Shown here: piece by piece, positions 7,912 through 15,696 of the stretch
Position numbering within the stretch: position 1 is the first letter of the stretch
How the letters are laid out: the number at the start of each line of letters is the position of its first letter
Assembly (NCBI GenBank): GCA_050249355.1
Contig: JBFWQQ010000006.1
Span: 1 to 40,376, forward strand
Reading direction: 5' to 3'
Source of the DNA: CAZAQK01 sp050249355
Lineage (GTDB): Bacteria > Pseudomonadota > Alphaproteobacteria > Rickettsiales > SXRF01
DNA: 40,376 nt
The notes under the pieces: model-generated
Databases searched by the model: none
Seen by the model: only the letters and a program-made list of their open reading frames with translations
What the model was told of the DNA's origin: nothing
Position numbers and translations under genes: made by a program

Positions 7912-9333
7912 CTATTGGCCGGTCATGATACGGTCTACCAGCTGGCCGATGGTAGGAATAAAGCCGTTCTTATAGAACGGATCCTGCGCGAACTTGTATG
8001 CGTTATGGCCAGAGAACATCAGGTTATGTTCGGTATCGCCACCGTGGATGATGTCCTGCAGGGTTTTCTGTATACAGAAACTGCGCGGGTCGGCTTTTTT
8101 TCCGGTGGTATAATCGTCATGGTCTTTCCAGTTGGAAAACTGACAATGGCTCAGGCAGCCCATACAGTCGATCTGGTCTTTGATGATTTCATCGGATTTT
8201 TCCGGTGTGACAAAAATCAGCGTCGAATCCGGCGTTTTCATGATCTCGATAAAACCCTCATGGATATATTCATCGGCGCGCTGGCGGTCTTCCGGCGATA
8301 CATATACCGGGCGGCCACGTGCGCCCACTGGCAGCGGCTCGGCGAAATAATTTTCCGGCTCGGTACGGTATTCGATCTGGCGCTCGGAGCGGCCGCGCAG
8401 CTCCTTGATAAAATCATTATTGACGGCAGAAGAATAAAATCCGGTCGGGCTGAATTTATTCAGGAACACATCGCCTTCTTTCAAGGTCATCAGGCGTTTT
8501 TTCCATTGTTCCGGGATCGGGCTTTCAACGGTAAGCAGCGGACGCGTACCAAACTGGAAAGCGATCGGGCCGATCTCGGGGTTGTCCAGCCAATGCTCCC
8601 AGTCTTTCAGGTGCCACGCGCCACCGGCCATGATGATGGGTGTTTCATTCAGGCCGAAACCGTTCATCACTTTGCGCAGCTCGGCCACGCGCGGGTAGGG
8701 GTCTTGCGGTTTATCAGGATCCTCGGCGTTGGACAGGCCGTTATGTCCGCCCGCCAGCCACGGGTCTTCATACACCACGCTGCCCAGCCATTCCGGGCTG
8801 CGCTGGTAGCCGCGCTTCCACAGCGCGTTAAAGGCGCGGCCAGAGGAAACGATCGGGTGGTAATGCACCTTGTAATAGGCGCAGATATCGCCGAGGCGGT
8901 ATGGCATGCCGGCGCCGCAGGTGACGCCATGCACCATGCCTTTGGCGCCTTCGAGGATTCCTTTCATCACGCGCTCACAGCCGCCCATTTCCCATAATAC
9001 ATTGGTATGGATACGGCCTTTGCCGCCTGAGATTTCATAAGCAATTTTAGCTTGGTCGATGCCGCCCTTGATGCTTAAGCTGACCAGTTCTTCGTGGCGT
9101 TCGCGGCGGGTTTTTCCCTGATACACGTATGGTATGGGGTTGCCGCTTGCATCGTAGCCATCGGCGTTCACGCCGGAGAATGTACCCACCGCACCGGCGG
9201 CAGCAAATGCCCCGCTGCTTTTTCCGCTGGTGGCGCCCACGCCCTTGCCTCCCTCGATGATGGGGAGTACTTCGACTCCAGAGACAATAACGGGTTTAAG
9301 TTTTTTGCGGAATGCTTCAGCCGTGTTGGACAC
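7912..9333 (-). CDS. Nitronate monooxygenase / 2-nitropropane dioxygenase-like flavoprotein
   Basis: A 473-residue protein of the NPD-like FMN barrel class (related to FabK and nitronate monooxygenases), expected to oxidise nitronates or a related substrate with FMN. The barrel is suggested by GGKGVGATSGKSSGAFAAAG near the N-terminus, KGMVHGVTCGAGMPYRLGDI at about 131-150, HYHPIVSSGRAFNALWKRGY at 158-177, and TPIIMAGGAWHL and GPIAFQFGTRPLL at 231-267. The C-terminal extension carries four cysteines (C390, C393, C397, C420; CMGCLSHC then FC) resembling a metal-binding cluster. The start is GTG 9333, preceded by AAGGT. It converges on the preceding gene with only 11 bases between stops. Confidence 0.8.
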   Translation of the reverse strand: MSNTAEAFRKKLKPVIVSGVEVLPIIEGGKGVGATSGKSSGAFAAAGAVGTFSGVNADGYDASGNPIPYVYQGKTRRERHEELVSLSIKGGIDQAKIAYEISGGKGRIHTNVLWEMGGCERVMKGILEGAKGMVHGVTCGAGMPYRLGDICAYYKVHYHPIVSSGRAFNALWKRGYQRSPEWLGSVVYEDPWLAGGHNGLSNAEDPDKPQDPYPRVAELRKVMNGFGLNETPIIMAGGAWHLKDWEHWLDNPEIGPIAFQFGTRPLLTVESPIPEQWKKRLMTLKEGDVFLNKFSPTGFYSSAVNNDFIKELRGRSERQIEYRTEPENYFAEPLPVGARGRPVYVSPEDRQRADEYIHEGFIEIMKTPDSTLIFVTPEKSDEIIKDQIDCMGCLSHCQFSNWKDHDDYTTGKKADPRSFCIQKTLQDIIHGGDTEHNLMFSGHNAYKFAQDPFYKNGFIPTIGQLVDRIMTGQ

Positions 9334-9403
9334 GAAGGTTGACCTTGCGCTTAATAGTTAATACCGGCAGCAGGAAAGCACGAATCTATTGATAAGTCTA
9401 GAG

Positions 9404-12256
9404 TTAATGTGCAGCACCCCAGTGCGGGCCAGTGCCACATTCTACCACCAGCGGGACGCTCAGGTGGGCGGCCCGTTCCATCGCATTCTTTATGTGTGGC
9501 TGTGCCGTATGCACCGCATCCTGCCGCACCTCGAATACCAGTTCGTCATGGACTTGTAAAAGCAGGGTACAGGGCACAGGGTTTGGGGTTTGGCCCGACC
9601 CTAAAACTTTATCTATCGTAATCATCGCCCGCTTGATGATGTCGGCGGCCGTACCCTGCAATGGTGCATTAATGGCGGCGCGTTCAGAGAACGCCTTCAT
9701 TGGGCCTTTGCCGTTGATGCCGGGCACGTGGCAGCGCCGACCGAACAGCGTTTCGACATATTCGTGCTGCCGCGCGAATTCCTTGGTGTGTTCCATGTAG
9801 GCGCGTATTCCGGGATATTGCTTGAAATACTGCTCGATATAAGCGGCTGCCTCCGAGCGCCCGATGCCCAGCCGTGTTGCCAGACCGTGTGCCGATATGC
9901 CGTAGATAATGCCGAAATTGATGGTTTTGGCGCTGCGGCGCAGGTCGCTGGTCACGCTGTGCACCGGCACGCCAAACATCTGGCTGGCGGTGATGGCGTG
10001 GATGTCGTCACCATTCCTGAATGCCTGCTTGAGTACGTCGATATCTGCCATGTGGGCGAGCAGGCGCAGTTCGATCTGCGAATAGTCTGCCGACAGCAGC
10101 ACATGCCCTTCTTTCGCAACGAATGCCTCGCGTATCTTGCGGCCTTCCTCGGTGCGGATAGGGATGTTCTGCAGGTTGGGATCGCTCGATGACAGGCGGC
10201 CCGTAGAGGTGAGGGCCTGCGCGTAGTTGGTATGCACGCGCCCGGTGGTTGGGTTGATCTGCTGCGCTAGCGCATCGGTGTACGTGCTTTTGAGTTTGGA
10301 TAGTTGCCGCCACTCAAGCACCTTTCCGGCGATGGTATGGCCCTGCTCCGCCAACTCTTCCAGCACGCTGCTATCGGTGCTATAGGCGCCGGATTTAGCC
10401 GATTTTTTGCCGCCTTCCATACCCATTTCATCGAACAGTACTTCGCCCAGCTGTTTGGGCGAACCAACATTGAATTCATGGCCGGCCAGCCGGTGGATCT
10501 CTTTTTCCAGCTCTCCGATACGGCCAGCGAAATCCGTAGATAATTCCTGTAATTTGCCGGTATCGACCAATATGCCGCGTTGTTCCATGCGCGCCAACAC
10601 ACCCACCAGCGGGCGCTCAATGGTCTCATAGAGCGTCACCATCTTATTATCGGCGACCTGCTGCTTGAACAGGTGATACAGCCGCAGCGTGATATCGGCA
10701 TCTTCGGCGGCATAATTTGTGGCAGCTTCGATATCCACCTCATCAAAACGCAGGCGCTTCTTGCCGGTGCCGGTCACCTCGTCATAGGAGGTGGTGGTGA
10801 TGCCAAGATACTTGCCTGCCAGCTCGTCCATGCCGTTGCCATGCTCACCCGCATGCAGCACGTAGGACAGCAGCATACTGTCGTCTATAGGTGTGACCTG
10901 CACGCCATGCTGCTGCATCACCAGCATGTCGTATTTCATATTGTGGCCGATTTTCAGCACCGCTTCCTCTTCCAGCAGTGGCTTTAATATCTCGATAGCG
11001 CGTGCCAGCGGAATCTGCCCGTTGACAAGACGCGTAGCGGGTAGCGCGTGAGGCGTGGAAGTTTGACCAAATAAATCACGCTCCACCCCCCACTCACCAC
11101 GTTCTGTATGTCCCAGCGGTATATAACACGCGGTGCCCGGCTCGACGCATAGCGATACGCCCACCAGCTCGGCCTGCATGGCATTCAGGCTGGTGGTTTC
11201 GGTATCAAATGCCACATGGCCTTTTTTATAGGCGCGCGCGGCCCAGTCTTTGAGCGTTTGTTCATCACGAATGATGGAATAGTTGGGTTTGGGGTTTGGG
11301 GTTTGGGGTGATAGTACTGTTGATACTTGTTTAACCCCATACCCCGTACCCTGTACCCCAAACTGCTTTTCCGCCTTGGCCAGCAGCGATTTGAACCCAT
11401 GTTCCTGCAGGAAAGACATCAAGGCCTCTGCATTCGGTTCGCATACTGCCAGTGATTCCAGCGGCGGCAGGCCGGGTACTGATTCGTGCAGGGTGATAAG
11501 CTGTTTGGACATGCGCGCCTGATCGGCAAATTCAATCAGGCTGTCACGGCGTTTGTTCTGTTTTATTTCACCAGCCCGCTGCAGCAGCGTTTCGAGGTCG
11601 CCATATTCATTGATGAGTTCGGAAGCCGTTTTCGGCCCGATGCCCGGTACGCCCGGCACGTTGTCGGAACTGTCGCCCATCAGGCTTAGCACATCCAGCA
11701 CCTTGTCGGGTGTCACGCCGAATTTTTCCATCACCGCCTCTGGGCCGAGGTCTTTTTCTTTCATCGCATCATACAGCTTGATACCGGGCTGGATCAGCTG
11801 CATCAGGTCTTTGTCGGACGACACGATGGTCACGTCGATGCCTTGCCTTAGCGCCTGCAACGCATAGGTGGCGATAATGTCATCGGCCTCGTAATCCGGC
11901 TTGTCGATGGCGGGCAGGCTAAGCGCTCGTGCGGCATCACGCACCAGTGCGAATTGCGGTATCAGGTCTTCGGGCGGTTCCGGGCGATTAGCTTTATAAT
12001 CGCCATATATCTCGTTGCGGAAGGTTTTGCGCGCGGCGTCGAATATCACGGCAGCGTAGTCGCACTCGTGCCCTTCCATGAGTTTCTGGATCATCGAAAC
12101 GAAGCCATACACGGCTTTCACTGGCACACCGGCCGGATTGGTCAGATCGCGCTTGATGGCGAAGTAGGCGCGGAAGATGAAGCCGGAACCGTCGATAAGG
12201 CACAGGCGTGGCGGATGATGCGTGGCGGGCGGCGCGTTTTCAGATTTAGCTTGCAT
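9404..12256 (-). CDS. polA: DNA polymerase I
   Basis: A 950-residue protein with all three Pol I domains. The 5'-nuclease (about 15-290) shows LIDGSGFIFRAYFA, DYEADDIIAT, VSSDKDLMQL and GDSSDNVPGVPGIGPKTA. The 3'-5' exonuclease (about 325-530) keeps its catalytic motifs DTETTSL, HNMKYD and YAAEDAD, so proofreading should be active. The polymerase domain shows SSDPNLQNIPIRTEEGR, LLSADYSQIELR, RRSAKTINFGIIYG and LQVHDELVFEV. Three in-frame stretches of 7-bp repeat sequence disrupt otherwise normal spacing: at the 5'-nuclease/exonuclease linker (about 300-324), in the exonuclease domain (about 385-408) and before motif C (about 889-898). It is divergent from the esterase gene. Confidence 0.97.
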   Translation of the reverse strand: MQAKSENAPPATHHPPRLCLIDGSGFIFRAYFAIKRDLTNPAGVPVKAVYGFVSMIQKLMEGHECDYAAVIFDAARKTFRNEIYGDYKANRPEPPEDLIPQFALVRDAARALSLPAIDKPDYEADDIIATYALQALRQGIDVTIVSSDKDLMQLIQPGIKLYDAMKEKDLGPEAVMEKFGVTPDKVLDVLSLMGDSSDNVPGVPGIGPKTASELINEYGDLETLLQRAGEIKQNKRRDSLIEFADQARMSKQLITLHESVPGLPPLESLAVCEPNAEALMSFLQEHGFKSLLAKAEKQFGVQGTGYGVKQVSTVLSPQTPNPKPNYSIIRDEQTLKDWAARAYKKGHVAFDTETTSLNAMQAELVGVSLCVEPGTACYIPLGHTERGEWGVERDLFGQTSTPHALPATRLVNGQIPLARAIEILKPLLEEEAVLKIGHNMKYDMLVMQQHGVQVTPIDDSMLLSYVLHAGEHGNGMDELAGKYLGITTTSYDEVTGTGKKRLRFDEVDIEAATNYAAEDADITLRLYHLFKQQVADNKMVTLYETIERPLVGVLARMEQRGILVDTGKLQELSTDFAGRIGELEKEIHRLAGHEFNVGSPKQLGEVLFDEMGMEGGKKSAKSGAYSTDSSVLEELAEQGHTIAGKVLEWRQLSKLKSTYTDALAQQINPTTGRVHTNYAQALTSTGRLSSSDPNLQNIPIRTEEGRKIREAFVAKEGHVLLSADYSQIELRLLAHMADIDVLKQAFRNGDDIHAITASQMFGVPVHSVTSDLRRSAKTINFGIIYGISAHGLATRLGIGRSEAAAYIEQYFKQYPGIRAYMEHTKEFARQHEYVETLFGRRCHVPGINGKGPMKAFSERAAINAPLQGTAADIIKRAMITIDKVLGSGQTPNPVPCTLLLQVHDELVFEVRQDAVHTAQPHIKNAMERAAHLSVPLVVECGTGPHWGAAH
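9565..9592 (+). repeat. Heptanucleotide repeat C inside polA
   Basis: Four consecutive 7-bp units on the plus strand: GGGTACA, GGGCACA, GGGTTTG, GGGTTTG. On the coding strand they read as QTPNPVPCT, just before the conserved LLLQVHDEL of the polymerase palm. The four G-tracts (9565-9588) also meet the usual G-quadruplex pattern with loops of three to four bases. The units match the family of repeat A. Confidence 0.75.
11034..11104 (+). repeat. Inverted heptanucleotide element B inside polA
   Basis: The left arm is four 7-bp units (GTAGCGG, GTAGCGC, GTGAGGC, GTGGAAG; 11034-11061). A 15-base spacer follows, then four units of opposite sense (CACGCTC, CACCCCC, CACTCAC, CACGTTC; 11077-11104). 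GT recurs every seventh base on the left and AC on the right, so the arms can pair imperfectly. It is translated in frame as part of the exonuclease domain, about residues 385-408. Confidence 0.75.
11285..11361 (+). repeat. Inverted heptanucleotide element A inside polA, with G-quadruplex motifs on both strands
   Basis: The left arm is GGGTTTG three times plus GGGT (11285-11309). After a 24-base spacer the right arm is ACCCCAT, ACCCCGT, ACCCTGT, ACCCCAA (11334-11361). The left arm has four G-tracts on the plus strand and the right arm has four on the minus strand. The arms are inverted copies of one heptad consensus. It is translated in frame as the linker between the 5'-nuclease and exonuclease domains (GVQGTGYGV...SPQTPNPKPN). 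Confidence 0.85.
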
Positions 12257-12310
12257 ACCAGTTGATATATGGGATTTTTCCCTCTATGCCAATCATATAA
12301 GGAATCCTGT

Positions 12311-12988
12311 ATGACACTTCACGCTTCACGCTCCACGCATCACACGTTACAAGGTCCCAGCCGCTCGCCCCGTTCCGGCGGAGCGGCTAAACAACTGGTG
12401 ATACTATTGCACGGATGGGGAGCCGATGGCCCGAACCTGATCGACCTTGCCGATCTTTTTGGCCAGGTTTTGCCGGATGCGCAGTTCGTGGCGCCTAATG
12501 CCCCATTTCCATGCGAGGCCAATCCGTTCGGCTATCAATGGTTCTCGCTGGTAGACCGCCAGCCGCAACATATGCTGCAGGGAGTTACCGAGGCGGCGGG
12601 TATTCTCAATACTTTCATTGACGAGCAGTTGAAGGCACTGAAGCTGGATAACAGCAAGCTGGCGCTGGTCGGGTTCTCGCAAGGCACGATGACGGCGCTG
12701 CATGTGGCGCTGCGCCGCAGCCCGCAGATCGCTTGTGTGGTAGGCTATTCGGGCTCTCTGATCGCGCCGGATGAACTGGCAAAAGGTATCTCGGCCCGCC
12801 CGCCGGTTTGCCTGATCCATGGCGATGCCGATGATGTGGTGCCGTATGTCTCCATGCAGATGGCCGAACAGGCGCTCAGGCAGTATGGTGTCGATGTGTC
12901 CGCGCATACGCGCGAATATCTTAGCCATTCCATTGATATGGATGGCATCCGCATCGCAGCGGAATTCCTGAAAAACAAACTGGTATAG
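12311..12988 (+). CDS. Phospholipase/carboxylesterase family alpha/beta hydrolase
   Basis: A 225-residue cytoplasmic serine hydrolase of the YpfH/acyl-protein-thioesterase type. The oxyanion region is LVILLHGWGADGPNLIDLA, the nucleophile elbow is LVGFSQGTMTAL, the acid is in LIHGDADDVVP and the histidine in EYLSHSID, so the Ser-Asp-His triad is complete. ATG 12311 follows AAGGAA at a suitable distance; the in-frame ATG at 12269 is less likely. Immediately after the start codon the sequence TLHASRSTHHT is encoded by five 7-bp repeats. Family similarity then begins with GPSRSPRSGG. The gene is divergent from polA and its stop directly abuts the stop of the next, opposite gene. Confidence 0.9.
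   Translation: MTLHASRSTHHTLQGPSRSPRSGGAAKQLVILLHGWGADGPNLIDLADLFGQVLPDAQFVAPNAPFPCEANPFGYQWFSLVDRQPQHMLQGVTEAAGILNTFIDEQLKALKLDNSKLALVGFSQGTMTALHVALRRSPQIACVVGYSGSLIAPDELAKGISARPPVCLIHGDADDVVPYVSMQMAEQALRQYGVDVSAHTREYLSHSIDMDGIRIAAEFLKNKLV
12317..12351 (+). repeat. Heptanucleotide repeat at the 5' end of the esterase gene
   Basis: Five 7-bp units: CTTCACG, CTTCACG, CTCCACG, CATCACA, CGTTACA, with AC every seventh base. Units match those of polA element B (shared CACGCTC when re-phased). They encode about 11 residues right after the start codon. Only one orientation is present. Confidence 0.7.
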
Positions 12989-14386
12989 TTAGCTGCGTTC
13001 TTTTTTCGGTATGCCGCCATTGCCCTGACGCGCATTGGATGCTACCCGCTCTCCGTCATCCACATGTTCGGCGCCATTGCGTGATGCCATTTCGTGCGTG
13101 TCTTTATCGACAGCGGCACGCGCTTGCGCATAGATCGGTGAGTCATCATACACGGCCTTGGCCAGCACGCTGGCACGCTGCAATTCACCGGCGCGCGGCG
13201 CCATCTCCGCAACCAGCCGCTCGTACGTTTCCTTGCGTGCTTCGGGCAAGTCAAATTTTTCTTTTACAGCCGAATGCATACCCAGCAGGTGGCTGTTGTT
13301 GTGCAGCGTGTCGGTGACATCCTGCGCAACCGCGGCAGTGAATTCCTGCTGGCTGAGATCGCCCAGAGCCTGGCCGTCCTTGGTGCGGTAAGCCGGATTG
13401 GTGGTGATCACGCTGATGCGTGTGGCGATGGTGTTGGCAATAGTACCTGCCGTGCGTTCCACTTCTTCGCGTTCCGGTGCCCAGCCCACTGCTTCTGCAC
13501 CCCAGCGCCAACCCGCATCGTTATCCACGTTAGCGTTCATTTCATTGGCAATGCGGTCTTTCAGCGGCGCTCCGCCATCGGGATATAATATTTTTTCGCG
13601 GATCTTTTCACGCGCGTCAGTCAGATTATTTTGATCTACCGTGGTAAATTCTACATCGCGCAGGTTCTGGGTTTTTTTATCTTCCTCTGCAACAGAAGCA
13701 TCGGCAGGAGGTTCAAAGCCTGCCTCTTTCAGCACGCTGGAATGCACGGCAGAACCGATGCCTTCGATGCGTTCGTTATCCAGCATGTGGTACATATCGG
13801 AACGATTCTGGCGCAGATCATTCAGGTTCTTTTTCACCGAGTCGCGCATATTCTCGGCAGTAATATTGGCAATCGTCTTTTTCAGCCCGTCGAAGCCGCC
13901 TTTGAAGCCGCTCATCATCCAGCTGAAGAAACCTTTGATTGCTGCGCCTAGCGTAGCGCCGCCCAAGAATCCGATGTTACCGGTATTTTCTTTCACGCCA
14001 TCGGCCACGGCTTTGGCGGTGGCCTGCATCTGGCTTTCAGTCGGCACCGCTTCGCCGATATGCGAAACCTCGCCGAATTTTTCGCGCATGGCTCTTTTCA
14101 GGCCGAGATTTTCCTTGTTGTCGCGTTCATCCAGCTCATCAAGCGTGATGGTACGGGTGCCGCCGTCTTTAGTGGCTGCTGTAAAGCCGCGTTTTTTAAT
14201 CAGCTCACCTGCCATGCGGCGATATTCGTTGTCGCCCTTTTCACTATCCTCGGGTACGGCGAGGTCGGTATACAGCAGGCTGAGATTGCGGTATTGCTGC
14301 TTCAGGAAAATGGCCACATCTTCGGTGCCAGCGTTCATTGCGCTGTCGAAGGCTTTTTGCTTCACCTGTTCCGGGCTCGGTGCCAT
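12989..14386 (-). CDS. Hypothetical 465-residue hydrophilic protein with a glycine-rich hydrophobic segment
   Basis: I recognise no family. The protein is acidic and helix-rich, with long charged stretches. A single Gly-rich amphipathic or membrane-inserting region lies at about residues 136-168 (NIGFLGGATLGAAIKGFF, SWMMSGFKGG). No N-terminal signal peptide is present. The C-terminus is polar and ends GGIPKKERS. ATG 14386 is the first available start; no other start is clearly better. It lies between the convergent esterase (stops abut) and the divergent zapA. Its size, charge and lack of motifs would fit a secreted effector or structural protein, but nothing in the sequence decides this. Confidence 0.6.
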   Translation of the reverse strand: MAPSPEQVKQKAFDSAMNAGTEDVAIFLKQQYRNLSLLYTDLAVPEDSEKGDNEYRRMAGELIKKRGFTAATKDGGTRTITLDELDERDNKENLGLKRAMREKFGEVSHIGEAVPTESQMQATAKAVADGVKENTGNIGFLGGATLGAAIKGFFSWMMSGFKGGFDGLKKTIANITAENMRDSVKKNLNDLRQNRSDMYHMLDNERIEGIGSAVHSSVLKEAGFEPPADASVAEEDKKTQNLRDVEFTTVDQNNLTDAREKIREKILYPDGGAPLKDRIANEMNANVDNDAGWRWGAEAVGWAPEREEVERTAGTIANTIATRISVITTNPAYRTKDGQALGDLSQQEFTAAVAQDVTDTLHNNSHLLGMHSAVKEKFDLPEARKETYERLVAEMAPRAGELQRASVLAKAVYDDSPIYAQARAAVDKDTHEMASRNGAEHVDDGERVASNARQGNGGIPKKERS

Positions 14387-14586
14387 AAGTTCCTAATTAC
14401 CAAATGGTTTTTACCACTGTTTATTCTACTGTATCCTGCATTGCCATATGATGAATAAATGATGACAATTGGCAGGGAGCATGTCGGAAAACCGCCTTAC
14501 GATTGCATTTCTGCCATAAAACTGTCATAAATACGGTTAACAAATCACAATACAATAATAACCTATTGAAAAACGGGAGAATTGCT

Positions 14587-14931
14587 ATGCCTATCGTGCC
14601 GATCAAAGTCGCAGGCCGTGATTACCAGGTGGCGTGCGGGGAAGGGCAGGAAGAACATCTTCGGCTTCTCACCGATGAGCTAAACGACCGTATTCATTCA
14701 TTATTTTATAAATCCAAGCAGCCGCCGAGCGAACCGATGGGGTTGCTCATGGCCGCTCTCATGCTGGCCGACGAATTGCTCGAAAGCAAGAAGGAAACCG
14801 ACTATTTCCTGCACCACCCGCCGGATGACGAGGGGCGCCACATTACCAAACTGGAAGAAGAAATGGCAGGTGCTGTCGAAGCCATTGCCCAGCGCATCGA
14901 AAAGATTGCCGAGGCAATGGAATTGCGCTAG
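14587..14931 (+). CDS. zapA: Cell division protein ZapA
   Basis: A 114-residue protein. The N-terminal beta-hairpin MPIVPIKVAGRDYQVACGEG and the following EEHLRLLTDELNDRI helix are typical of ZapA, which bundles FtsZ filaments at midcell. The C-terminal half (TKLEEEMAGAVEAIAQRIEK) forms the expected coiled coil for tetramerisation. ATG 14587 is preceded by GGGAGA at ideal spacing; the longer open frame upstream is not coding. The gene is followed by 6S RNA and 5-formyl-THF cyclo-ligase, an arrangement conserved across many proteobacteria, which supports all three calls. Confidence 0.93.
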   Translation: MPIVPIKVAGRDYQVACGEGQEEHLRLLTDELNDRIHSLFYKSKQPPSEPMGLLMAALMLADELLESKKETDYFLHHPPDDEGRHITKLEEEMAGAVEAIAQRIEKIAEAMELR

Positions 14932-14944
14932 ACTGTATCGTCTG

Positions 14945-15106
14945 AACGGTACTGCCCGGTGCGTCCAGGTTACATTGTCCCTTGGACCGATAAATACGTA
15001 TCAGGGAGCTGTCCCTAGCGGGGGTCTTGCCCCGGCATATATGGCACCCACCTGTTTAACAGGGTCGATGCGGCATGTTTCAACCTACGGCCAGGGTGGT
15101 TCCGTT
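14945..15106 (+). ncRNA. ssrS: 6S RNA
   Basis: The zapA-cyclo-ligase interval holds a sequence with the 6S RNA layout. Its ends form a long interrupted closing stem (AACGG.AC..CCC at 14945-14956 with GGG..GT.CCGTT at 15094-15106). The middle is C/G-rich with weakly paired central-bubble strands (5' side around 14975-15000, 3' side around 15045-15085). 6S RNA mimics an open promoter, binds sigma-70 RNA polymerase and represses it in stationary phase. End positions are inferred from the stem and may be off by several bases. Confidence 0.8.
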
Positions 15107-15120
15107 CAACAGATTATATC

Positions 15121-15696
15121 ATGGCAATATTATCCCCCCTCATAAAAAAGACCCTTCGCGATCGTATGCTGTCGCAGCGCATGGCATTATCGGACCTCGA
15201 CCGGCAGATCAAAAGTCGCGCCATCATTTCGCACAGCCTGCTGCATGTTCCGGCAGGGTCGGCGGTGGCTGGCTATCACTCGGTACGCGGCGAAGTGGAT
15301 GTCTCCACGTTACTCAAAGTGCTGGCAGAAAAAGGTAACCGCATATGCCTGCCTGCCATTACGCATCAGGATGCACCGCTTGCATTTCGTGCATGGCAGC
15401 CGGGTAGCGCGCTAGTGAAAGGCTCCTATGGCATCATGGAGCCAGCTGCCGGTGCAGAAGAAATGTTCCCGGATATATTGCTGGTGCCGCTGCTTGCATT
15501 TGATGGCAAGGGCCACCGGCTGGGCTATGGCGCCGGCTATTACGACCGCACGATCGCGCAACTAAAAAAGAAAAAACCCTCGATAAGAACCTATGGCATG
15601 GCCTACGCATTCCAGAGGGTAGATTCACTTCCGGCTGAAGCGCATGATGAAAAATTAAATGCGATTATAACTGAAGAAGGTATGGTACGGCCATGA
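15121..15696 (+). CDS. ygfA: 5-formyltetrahydrofolate cyclo-ligase
   Basis: A 191-residue enzyme converting 5-formyl-THF to 5,10-methenyl-THF with ATP hydrolysis. N-terminal KKTLRDRMLSQRMALS carries the basic ATP-binding region. The family signature is GKGHRLGYGAGYYDRTIAQL, and DILLVPLLAFD precedes it. ATG 15121 lies 15 bases after the 6S RNA 3' end and has no clear ribosome binding site, so the gene may be translated from the 6S readthrough transcript as in other proteobacteria. Its stop overlaps the next start by four bases. Confidence 0.92.
   Translation: MAILSPLIKKTLRDRMLSQRMALSDLDRQIKSRAIISHSLLHVPAGSAVAGYHSVRGEVDVSTLLKVLAEKGNRICLPAITHQDAPLAFRAWQPGSALVKGSYGIMEPAAGAEEMFPDILLVPLLAFDGKGHRLGYGAGYYDRTIAQLKKKKPSIRTYGMAYAFQRVDSLPAEAHDEKLNAIITEEGMVRP

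Noticed and set aside
12359..12388. Hairpin AGCCGCTC/GAGCGGCT inside the esterase gene as part of the heptad element.
   Set aside because: It codes for the conserved GPSRSPRSGG segment and lacks the 7-base periodicity, so it is probably codon usage.
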